Shown: positions 1 through 10,431 of the stretch, piece by piece
Position numbering within the stretch: position 1 is the stretch's first letter
Layout of the letters: each line of letters starts with the position of its first letter
Assembly: GCF_035222375.1 (NCBI RefSeq)
Contig: NC_085891.1
Coordinates: forward strand, 3,906,001-3,970,000
Length of the DNA: 64,000 nt
From: Podospora pseudocomata
Taxonomy: Eukaryota; Ascomycota; Sordariomycetes; Sordariales; Podosporaceae
Direction: 5' to 3'
The notes under the pieces: model-generated
What the model saw: the letters and a program-made list of their open reading frames with translations, nothing else
What the model was told of the DNA's origin: nothing
Database searches by the model: none
Program-made: the position numbers and the translations under genes

Positions 1-3000
1 ATGCTATTCCCGGTTTCTTCTGAAAAATATCAAGAAAAAGCAGTTGCTAATTTCCTAACCCTTGGGGCAATGAATGACGTGCTACACAGGCCCGCCTGGC
101 TACTAGCACACGAGCTCAGCTGCCCTGGACTTCCTTAGTTTGCGTTTGGCGCCACTTTTCTTTGCAACAGATGAGACATCTAGAAGTGAGTGGCACCTCC
201 AGCTATCAAGGTACCTGTATACCTGACCCATGGTCTGTCAGGTGCATGTTGCAAGCTGACTAGTATTGAAGCTTGGATAGTTACACTAGATAGCCTGGAG
301 TACCGAAAGTAGGTCATCTTGGCGAAGCCCTTGCTGAGCCTCGCCTGTCACGCAACATAGAAAAAATATAGGCGTGCTCGGTACATGCCTACCTATGATC
401 TGATTCCAAGCAGGAAGTGACTATGTGCGTCTGATTGCATATAACAGTGTCACTATACCTTGAATTGCCGTGACTGAATGTGCGAAGCGACATGGTCAGG
501 AGACCCCCAACAATTCGCACTGACCATCTGGGATCCTCTTGTTTTGTTTATGATCGATGGGTGGAGATTGAAAAGGCCCGCCTATCGCGCTCCCAAGACT
601 CAGGCTGGGACACAGACGCACACTTGCAGTTCTACAAAGACAGCCCGGGCAATTATCGTGGTATAAATGTAGGTGGCTGGCACTAGTTCCAGAAGGATGT
701 GCAAGTTCTGACGTATCGGCGCGCATGTATTTTCCAACCGCGGGCCGCGCGCAGCTAGCCGTTCAACCGACAACAATATTAGTTGGTTTCTGTTCCCGGC
801 CGATCGTTCGAAGATGTATCTTGAAGACACCACAGCAACCCTCCATAGGTATACATGGTCATCTAGATCCCCAGACCTTTCGAGCGTAATCTCATCACCT
901 GAGCTTTGATCACTAAACAGGAACTAGAGTTAGCTAGTTATCACATAGCTGCCCATTATGCTTGCTTACAATCGTACCTTGGCCGTAACAACAGGAGAGA
1001 AGGCAAGAGGCCATATCTTTCTGATGTCGTTACAAGTCAACAGCCAACGAGATGGCGTCTTTTCACGTGCACTGGCTGGTATGCCGGTTGGGCACATAAT
1101 CACTATCAGCCCCCGAAAGACCCGAAAAGCAGCGCTGTTCGGGCAAGCTTCAGGCTCCAAGATTGGTTGGCAGCAGCAGCGCCCCAAATCTGCATTTACC
1201 GTCGGCATTTCTTGGCCATCCCCTCGTTATCTCACATAGCGCGGTAGTTCTCGTCACATTTGTTGCCCGAGCTGCCGGAACCGCAAGCGGGTCTTTCCAC
1301 CCACACGAACTGCAGTGAGCAGTCCTTATCACACCCGACTCTCCACACCCCCGCAAGACGTACCGGACTCTACTACGTACGATAGGTGATTTTGGGCTTT
1401 GCGAGAGCGAAGAGAGCCGACGTGGTGCGCTACCCACCTAACCCAGAAGGTCTTTTCATGGCGGGAAGCTCAGTTAGGAAACCCCGTGTGCTGACATCTC
1501 CCGAATTCGTCAGACCATTTCGTCACAACTAGAGAATGACAGCGAGGGACATGGCTGCCGAGTCCGAGATCTGCGATGGCTGAGGTGAGGCAAACATGAT
1601 GCCTGGATAAGGTACTTTACTGTTGGTGATACACGAAAACAATCCCGCATTTGAGCCTTCAAGACCTTTCGAGAAAGTTTAGCAAGCCTTGTTTCTCGAC
1701 CTTACACCCCTGAATCGGAAGACTTTCTGCGCAGACTGCAGCCCATCACATTGTACACACACGGTGGCATATGGGTGCACACGTGTCGTTGGATCGAATC
1801 GGCACATGCGCGCACATACGCACTGACAGTCTTCGCTACCAACCCACATGGAGGTCTGGTGTCTCAGTCTGTTCTTGGCTGGGACATTTCCTGAGGAATT
1901 GCGAGCTGAGAATGACGCCACCAAATGCCCCGTTGCTTCCGCGCCATTCACCGTCGACTTGACCTCTATTACTGGATTGGCCGCCAGGTGAAGACATTGG
2001 CAAGACATTCATTCCCTTGGTGTCTTGAAGGAACAAAATGTGCCGATATCATTCATCCCGATCAGCATCGGCAACCACCAGCCTTGTACGAAAGAAATCG
2101 GGTTCAGAAAGATGATTCGACAATATCTTCCACACGTCCGGACGTATGGCATATTCCTGCGCCCGGTTGTGGGCAAGCCTTCAACAACTTGCTCACCGAC
2201 TTGACCGGTGGCCAGTCACCGTCGCACAGGTCACGACATCACAGAGCCAAAGAGTGTCCTTGAATGGTCGACTAATACAAACCAAGGCGTCTATTCTTGA
2301 GCGGTGTATTATATCGTTCCCGAGATATTGACTCCCTGGGAACATAGCATAGTAGAATGTTGTTGGGGTTCATTGACTCGAGTCTGATATCGGCATGGAA
2401 TACCTAGTACCAAGCAGTGAAATCCAATGGTGGCTTCCGGCCTCGCTATCTATTTCCTGACCTTGAAATTCTCTACTAGGCAACTAGGTACCTTATCATG
2501 CACATGATTGTGTGGTCAGGTTGGAGCCCAGGGAAATGCATATCGAAGCGAGAGATTGGACCTTCACAGTAAAAGATAGATTGATTTCAAAGTATAGAAG
2601 TACCTACTGTACCTAATCTTCGATATGAATCGGGCCTTAAAACGTATGCTAAACTCTGAAGCTCTTACAGGTCTGAAAGAGGTCTGGAAAAGGACTGTAA
2701 CAGCCAGGCTCACTGTCAACTGCCCGCTTACAGGTGACTGTACGCCAAAGATAAGGACCTCGAACTAGCGAGAAAATAATTAAGCGTTCCTATGCTGAGT
2801 GGCCCACCCTCCTTCTTAATAAGAACCAAGTGGACAGGAGATTGGAGTGCTGGGATTATGCTAAGGATTTGATGTCCAGGGCCGAGTAGTGGTAACATTC
2901 ATGACAAGCTATTCTGGCACCATCGTGGCCGAATGTGGTTCAATTTTTAAGTTGCTGATTCAGAACAAAGTCTCTCCGCTATTCAATATAACGTAAAGTA

Positions 3001-5777
3001 CTATGTACAAACAAATACGGAGTAGGTAGGTATCTTTATCATACTTGATGTTGCTCTGCATTTCTTCTCCTCTGTGTGCACCAGGACACTACCGGCCCTT
3101 GAGGTCTTCAAAGTCAAGCCAATACCACCCTCGCAGCCAGCCCTACTTTGAATCCCTTTCAGGGCGTCCGGTATTCTTCAGTGTAATTGCAGTGCTGTCT
3201 TCCTTTCTTACCTACCTTTCTTTGCTCAGACAAGCTCACCCAAGATCTCACATGGTCTTGACAGGTACCGCCAGCATTAATTCAGCAACACCACATCGCA
3301 AAGAGTGTAAATAAACCATCCATCATGTTGCTTCATCACTCTTTCCTAAGGTTATCTCGAGGCTGCCTAGAAATTCCCCAACCACCCTCATCAGCAGAAA
3401 GCTCTTCAACGCCCCTGATAACCGAGCGGCTCCAACCACACCCTCAATCTAGGACTCAATGTAGCCAAGTGGCTGGCTATCACCGCAACTCAACCAAGAG
3501 TCCAAACGAGCTCTTATCCGTCCCTCCATGGATGACCTCGGCGCTATTGATGGTGTCAAAATCCTTTCCCGAAGTCGGAACACAGCGTCACAGATCCGCT
3601 ACCCTTCTGTCGGTTTCCGACAACATCTTGTCGGAAAGGGTGCAGTGCCTTAGTCAGAGCTATGCGGTCTTGTGTGTTATCAGATGTGATACTGGCTGCA
3701 TACCCGTCAGTCATCCTTTCTTGTTGGTTCTGATGCCATTTCCCTCTGATCCACCATCGGGAGTGTGACCCTCTACCTGTGTTCCCTGCAGCGGCCAACA
3801 GAAACAGTCAGGATAGTGCAGCCGAAAATCTTGAGCTTTTCGTAGACAAGGTCGCTATCAATAAGGAAAGTTCTAAATATGCAGGGGCTTTCTGACAGGT
3901 ACCTATCTTGATTGACACATGCAACGGTGTGCAACATGATCTTGACTGGCAAAATGAATCCCTCCAAGGTACCCGAAGAAACCCCGGGAAGCTACCGAGT
4001 ACATCGAGTGACCGATAAACTGGCACACCACTCGAGTACGCATGTATTGCAGGTAAGGAGACCCAAAAGCACGGCATTGAGAAAGGCTCGCGGGCAAGGG
4101 AAGCTCTCAACAACACTACAAAAGCCACGGGTCGCGGCGTTGTGTTTATGAGTCATCGCCAGCAGGATCAGGAACCAGCGACCGAAACACGAAGCAGGTA
4201 AAAGTCCTATGAGATAGAGACTCGGCTTGTCGATTATGTATACAGACCTCAAGGTACTTGAATGGCTCTGATTATCTTTTACCATTCGAAGTACCTTGTG
4301 AGAGCTACATACGGTACCGTCTCTTCTTTCACCAATTATCAAGGAGGTACATATAGCCACCCTGAGGAAGCCCTGATTAGAAGAAGGAATCTGAAGTTGA
4401 AGAAGCAAAAATACAAAATTATACAGACACAGCACCTCCATTCAAAGGACTGAGCGTAGATAAAATAACCCGACACCACATTCACCTGGGTATTTTTCTC
4501 ATTAATTCGCAGAAAATACCCGATCCAGGCCATACAGTCTTCACACCTTGAGCCTTCCAGTTAAGGTGGTGCTCGAGCCTCACACTGAAGGGACCAACAA
4601 GTTCTGGTTCTCCTAAAATAGGAGGGCATTGACATGATTCTGAACCGATGCGCTACCTGGAATGGGAATACCAAGACTAGCGTTAACACCAAACTGTTAC
4701 TCCCGAGGTGTTCAAGCTCCCAAGTCACAGCACACCAGCGTGTTTCTATTTTGGGATATCGTAAGTGTAATCTGGGTGCTCCAGGCGCGAGACCTTCGAA
4801 ACTCAACTTGATATAAAAGCAGAAGCTGAATGTTGTTCGATACCGTACCTAGGGAGTGTTGAACCTGAACCATCAGCAAGGCTGGGGATCGGCGCATCGG
4901 AAGATGTTGCTTCCGGCGTTAAGAACTGTCAAGAGAATCTGCATCACAAACCATCAGTGGGATGTTGACCGCCATACTTTAGTGACACATCACCTGCCCA
5001 AATAGCGATGCCGCTAGAACAGTTCAGGCATGAAATAGAAAAAAGCTCTCAGGGAAAGGGGTAATGCCCAGAAGTTGAGAAACGGCACATTGTCCAAGCG
5101 ACACGTCGAGGAACACCCGGGCCACGCCCGGCCGGAGCGGCACAGCACGCGACCGCCGATGCCATCAGTCATTTCGGCAGCGCCGTTGCGGGCACGCCCA
5201 CTCACCAGCGACATGTTTCCATGTGAGCCTATGCATGATGCACAGTCCTTTCGCTTCCCTCACACTGCATCCACCCTGTAACAAATCCTCACAAAAACCG
5301 GAAGCAATTTCGCCGGTTTTTTTTGTTCCCTATCTCTTTTGACACAAAAAGTTACCCGCCAGTTTGGTTCACCACATTTTAACCCAGAACATCATGTTTC
5401 AAAAACCCCCTCCCCCCTTGCTAGCCCAAAGATCAGCAGGAACGGTACCATACTCGCAAGCTTTGCAGATTTAGGTTTAGCTCCCTCACTCTCCCAAAGT
5501 CTTGGTGACCTTTTGTCTTCTCCGAGCCGTCAGACATGCAGTAAAAACAGAAAACAAAACCCCCAAAAAAGGCGGGGTGGGGGTGGGTGTTTGTGGCTGA
5601 CCAACAGGGACGATTCCGTTTCGCTTGGTCCCTTGAGACAGAACAACACCAACCAACATGCCATGCCAGTTGGGAGATGTACACTAAGATAGTTCTAGAA
5701 GTAAGCGGTGAGAGTGTGATAGGTAATACCTAACAATAGGCATTCTATTTATTGTTTTGGCAATTAGGTTAAGTGGG
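1..5777. other. Long stretch without a recognisable gene
   Basis: I read both strands and found only short overlapping reading frames with no family motif, no consistent splice structure and no signal peptide. The longest plus-strand frame, 3325-3768, has no recognisable domain. Base composition is mixed rather than AT-collapsed, with many short AGGTACCT-like words, which are common in ascomycete intergenic DNA. A GC-rich patch lies near 5090-5220. No convincing tandem repeat or transposon end was seen. The stretch could hold an unrecognised lineage-specific gene or non-coding RNA. Confidence 0.5.
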
Positions 5778-6017
5778 CCTACAGGGCTATTGCTCTACCA
5801 AGCACTTGCGCGAAATATCTATATAAACTCTATATGTATAACAATTATTTGTGACTGAGATTTAGCTTTAAAAGTCTATTAAAATAGGTAGTTTAATTTA
5901 AAATAAAATAAAAATGAATCTGAAATTATTTTTTAAACAAATTGAATTAAAGTAATTATAAAGGGTTAAAAATAATTTCAATTAAGTGGTAAGAACACAC
6001 ACACACATATATATATA

Positions 6018-6632
6018 TGTTAAAATGCAGCATTTATTCATGGAATTTTACAGCACTTGTTTATGGAATTCTCCGCCCACATTGTTCTCAACGGCTCACC
6101 CACAGCGCTCTCAACGGCTCGCCCACAGCGCTCTCAACGGCTCGCCCACAGCGCTTTCAACGGCTCGCCCACAAGTGTTCTCAACGGCTCCCAGGACTCC
6201 TCACCGGATCTCCGGACAAGCTCTTGACCGGACCTCCGAACAATGAGAGATATGAGAAGCATCATGAGCGACTCGAGCACCTCATCAATGAGATCATAGA
6301 TTCAAGTTACTGAATAAGGATGATAAGGGGAGTTCAGGTGCTCATAAAGAGCCCTCTTCCAATTGCAATGGTTTTTCTGCTTCTTTCTCTCCTTAAGAAA
6401 CAATAAGTCAAGACAGTCAATAAGATTGATCATTTACAGTATTTTATGAGACTACAACATCTCAGTTCACTACTCTCTGTATTTGCAGGTAATACCTGTT
6501 GCACTTTCTTCCTTCGACAACCGCGTCGTCGTACTCAGCAGCACAGTCCGACACTCGCCAAGTTCTTGGGTAACTGCTTCACCCTCCTGAGACCCCTGTA
6601 GCTACAGTGCTCTCAGCGACCCCATTCTAACA
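6018..6632. mobile_element. Solo LTR of an LTR retrotransposon
   Basis: The 615-bp segment starts TGTTA and ends TAACA, the inverted termini expected of an LTR, and is flanked on both sides by the same 5 bases ATATA (6013-6017 and 6633-6637), the target-site duplication size of LTR elements. No internal retroelement domain or second LTR lies nearby, so it is a solo LTR left by recombination between two LTRs. Its base composition is ordinary and rich in CG words, in sharp contrast to the AT-rich DNA around it, so it probably arrived after that DNA had been mutated. The flank is AT-repetitive, so the duplication is weaker evidence than it would be in unique sequence. Superfamily (Ty1/copia or Ty3/gypsy) cannot be told. 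Confidence 0.7.
6085..6195. repeat. 23-bp tandem repeat, about 5 copies, inside the LTR
   Basis: The word TCAACGGCTC recurs at 6088, 6111, 6134, 6157 and 6181, giving periods of 23, 23, 23 and 24 bp with only single-base differences between the middle copies. It lies wholly inside the solo LTR, so it is probably a family feature, possibly a regulatory repeat. The copies abut with no spacers, which excludes a CRISPR-like structure. Confidence 0.9.
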
Positions 6633-7240
6633 ATATATATATCCCTAAAAATAATAAACTATATTTATAAATATTTTAAAAATGCTATAATTAGAATTTT
6701 TTGATTATTATTATAATATTAATAGTTTTCGATTACAGTTATTTTTTCAAGAAAATGATATTTAATTATTAAATTATTAAAATATATAATTTTAGGCTAG
6801 AGTTACATATAAAGTACATTTGTAACTATTATAAAATTAGTAACTAAGACTAATAAAGCTATAATACTACTTTCAATATTTAATTTTATATTAATAAGTA
6901 TATAGATCTATTTTTTCGAATGTTATATTTTAAATTTAAAAAAACACATTTAATATTTAAATGTTAAGAGTTACTAGTAGCTTATATATAGATCTTAACA
7001 GAAAAAATATTTACTTAAAAATATATAAATTCTTACTCAATAAAAATCCTTAAAGGTCTGCAGTTTTAAATTACTCTTTTTAAGCTTTCGAACTACTTTT
7101 TAAAATTCTTAGTGGATTATTTATACCCTTGCTCGCTTTAAATTACATTGGAATTTTACAAGGTTTTATATGTTGATTTTGTGGAAGTGCCCAGTCGCGC
7201 AACTGCTTGGTCAGTCTACCTAGAGCACAAGCATTAGCTA

Positions 7241-7977
7241 GCTGAGCAGATCTTCGATAGAAAAACCCCGAGCCTAGTTTAGTGTAGCAAAAAATTTCCA
7301 GAACCCAAGAAAACAAGACAAAGTTACGACTGGGCTGAGGAGGGCCTTTTTGGCACGAGCTTGTTGCCTTCTGGGGAGATCAGGACGTCTTGGCCGATGA
7401 CGGCACGGTCAGAGCGACAACACATCCTCGCCAGGCTCTCGACGTGTGTGAACAGAGTAAATGATCAAGTATTCTATTTCGCCCATGAGAGAAGCAGGGA
7501 CTCCTCCTCTGCCTTCTCATGTCTGCTTAATGGACCTCTCCCAGCTCTTGCCCCGACAATAACCATCTCTTTCGAGATTGGTGATGCCGCCGGCCATGTC
7601 CCCTCCCATCTTGCTAGCGGCATGATATAAACAAAGCCAAACGAAGATTAACAAAAAAAGGGGAATATGTGAAAAAGCCAAAAACCCGAAAATGTTTTGC
7701 CCAACACCGCCGCTTGCCTTTTGCCGCAAATGGATAATATTATACACACGTCTCCACCGGCCCCTATATAACAGCCCTGTTCATATGTAACCACCGACGA
7801 CGTTAGAAACAAGACGTGAAAAAGGAAATGGTTGTCAGGTCATGACACAGGCATGGACAGGAAAATCATCTCCCTCCAACGGTGGCACCTCCACCGCTCC
7901 CAAAACAGAAATAGGCAGCAAAACGCAGAACCGAGGTATCCAAGCGACGACACAAAAGAAAATCCCCCATCCATGGG
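7241..7977. other. Intergenic stretch downstream of the Clr5-ankyrin gene
   Basis: This stretch holds the 3' flank of the minus-strand gene that ends at 7978 and the border of the AT-rich element. I see no gene, RNA or repeat in it. Confidence 0.5.
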
Positions 7978-10431
7978 TCAACAACTGCTCAGAACTGACG
8001 TCTGGAAAGTCAAGTTCATGCCCTCTGGGCCTGCCTCTCCTCCTATCGGGCCACCTCCTGCACCCAAAGGACTTGGAGCCCGTTTTCTGCCCCTTCCTGA
8101 GCCAGATCTTCTTCCCATCAAGCCATCCAACAGCCGGCCGTGATCTGCCCAGCCGAACGATGTCCCGCCTCCTCCATGGCCATGACAATGTCCGTGGTCG
8201 TGTCCCTCCAAGCCGTAGTACAGCCCGTGATGCTTGGTGCTGCTCGTTAATAAATGCAAACCCTTGCACTGATTTGCAACGCCCTGTTTGACAAGGTTCT
8301 GGATTGACCTCTCGCTCCCATCAAAAACATTGGCATAGGGGAAGATGATGCTCCTCTCGCTGACGAGTTTGCTCTGATCAAAGGCCCCTTGCTCCAGCAA
8401 TAACACGGCGCAACGGAGATAGCGAGCTTCCATGTGGATGTCGGATCGGACATCGGTTCTCTGGATGGCGTATTTGACCAGCTGGAGAGGAGTGTTGCCG
8501 CAGTTGTTGAACACGTTAACATTGGCGCCTTTTCCACAAAGGAACTGGACGGCGGTCACAATGCCGAACTCGGATGCGTAGTGGAGTGCTGTGTTGCCCT
8601 CTGTATCCCGTTTCGCAAGGAAGGCGTGAAGTTCAAAGTCTGGCGCCTTCGAGGCCGTCTCGAATATGGACTCTAGTTTCTTGTTCAAGTCGGTGTCGGC
8701 AAAACCCGTTCTTCCCGCAGCGGCCCGGCGCAAAAGTTTCATAATCGGTGATCTACGGACGTGCTGGGCTGAACTATCGTTGGGGTCATTCATAGTCATG
8801 ACTTCTTGGTGGTGGTGGGGTAGCGAGTAGAGACTGTCGGATCCGCAAGTCGAGTTGTCGCCCGTCGATGGGGCCTTTGAGTCGGAGAATTCGGGGAGGT
8901 AACGACGAATGAACTCGACTTCGTCGCCAAATATTCTGGCTAATTTAGGGGCCGTCCTCTCCAGATTCCGCCTCACGCTGTGCCATAGCCTCTCTCCATC
9001 TGCCGCCTTGCTGGCAACCAAAAACCGAGCAGCACCGTGTCCAACTTCGCGAAATACGTAGTACAATGTTTCGATCGGAAATTCCTCCTTGGCAACAATG
9101 TGGTGCAGGAATGTGTGCTTCTCGCCGTCTCGAAGACAAAAGTCAAATCCCCTGGACCGCAAGACACGTATGAGGTTCAGGAAAGACACCGGTCTAAGTC
9201 TGGGTTGGCTTGGTGGAGCGTAGACATGAAGAAATGTTTCTCCCCGTTGGTTGACCATCTGAAGATCGTCCGTATGCCTAATGATCAGTAGCAATAGCGA
9301 AACACGCGCACCCCACCGCGCAGCCACATGAAGTAGCGAGTTGCCATACTTGTCCACCATGTTAGCCTCTTCATCTGTTACCGAGAAGTTGGTAAACGCC
9401 GAGTTCTCGGTTGCTTGTGCGTCAATGGCCCTTGACAACCGCTCGTGAACGCACACGGTGTCTGTCCTGTCCTCGCCATTGTAATAATTAGAACAGCACA
9501 TGTCAAGCAGGGCCTTGTTGAGTTCTTCCGTGGTTGGGTTTACTGTCGAGTATTTCGGCTTGAAGAGACCGTTGGTGACCTTGGTTCCCTTGAACGGCTT
9601 GCGGGGCTTGTCTTGAAGTGAGACCAGAAACTCCTCCCGTGTCATCTTGCTCAGCGCTGTGTTGGCCCCCGTGTTGTTCAGGTTGATGCGCCTCGACGAC
9701 GCTGAAGAGGACGAGCGGGCTAGACTCGATATGCCTGACGAGATGCTGGAAAGAACCGAGGCCCATGATCTTCGTTTGGCCGATGGCGTGAGTGATGATG
9801 CGCGTGACGGCGACTTGTCTCGCATGTAGGTATCGGAGGTGTCTGGGGAGTCGGCTGAGCTGGCGCTGGCAATCGCCAGCGGCGATGAGTCGGGCGAGTC
9901 GGACTGTTTGATGGTGACGCTGGTATCCGAGCCCTCGGCGTAAAACCCGGTCTGCGCGTCAGAGAACACTGAGGCACTCATGGGATCGGGATAGCTGCGT
10001 GATCGCGCTGCTTCTAGCCGTTGGCGGGCCCTCCTGTTCCTCATCCGCCGCTCCTCCCGAACCGACCTCAGGAAACGAACTCTGACGAGCATGGTGTTCA
10101 TGTCTCTGGGCCTCCAATCATCGATACGGCGATCTGGTAGCAAGTTTTTGAGGTGCTTGTGAGTGTTGCGCTGCCTGTGACACAGTCATGTCTTGTTAGC
10201 CACACCTTGGCCGCCATGCATGTCGTGGATAGGGGGTGCGCACCTGGGATCAAACGTGCCATCTTTGAGGCGCTCAAGGATGCGAACGAGTGGTAATTTT
10301 TCGCTTTGTGTACAGACATAGAGGCGCAACAATTTCTTTTGCTTTTCGACCGGCCATGGCTTTTCGCGGCGCCCTCGTCGGATGGCCGGTTTCCCATTGC
10401 TGCTGCCAGCAGCCGTCTTGACGTCGGCCAT
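7978..10431 (-). CDS. Clr5-domain ankyrin-repeat protein
   Basis: Two exons: 10431-10244 and 10174-7978, joined by a 69-nt intron (donor GTGCGC, acceptor CACAG), give 794 aa. The join is supported because it restores a continuous Clr5-like domain (about residues 25-83: WPVEKQKKLLRLYV, later KNLLPDRRIDDWRPRD), a fungal N-terminal helical domain often fused to ankyrin repeats. Ankyrin-type repeats appear near residues 336 (GNSLLHVAARWG) and 588 (GNTALHYASEFG). The middle is Ser-rich and disordered. The C-terminus holds a short His/Gly run (GHDHGHCHGHGGGG) and a Gly/Arg tail. The start chosen is the first true ATG, with A at -3; the frame stays open further upstream without another ATG. A protein-interaction or scaffolding role is inferred from the repeats; the actual function is unknown. 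Confidence 0.85.

Larger units (their letters stand above)
5778..7240. mobile_element. AT-rich, RIP-like remnant of a TIR DNA element
   Basis: The block between about 5820 and 7170, apart from the nested LTR, is extremely AT-rich, runs of A/T with almost no C or G, as expected of DNA mutated by repeat-induced point mutation. Its left edge carries GCTCTACCAAGCACTTGCGCG (about 5792-5811) and its right edge CGCGCAACTGCTTGGT (7196-7211) followed, after about 10 extra bases, by TAGAGCA. These are near-perfect reverse complements, so they are read as imperfect terminal or subterminal inverted repeats of a DNA transposon. No target duplication could be fixed and no transposase frame survives. The superfamily is unassigned and the outer limits are approximate. 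Confidence 0.45.

Noticed and set aside
3325-3768. 147-codon plus-strand frame
   Set aside because: Starts well but shows no recognisable domain and no splice partners; kept only as part of the empty tract.
6085-6195. CRISPR-like array
   Set aside because: The 23-bp units are contiguous with no spacers, lie within an LTR, and the genome is fungal.
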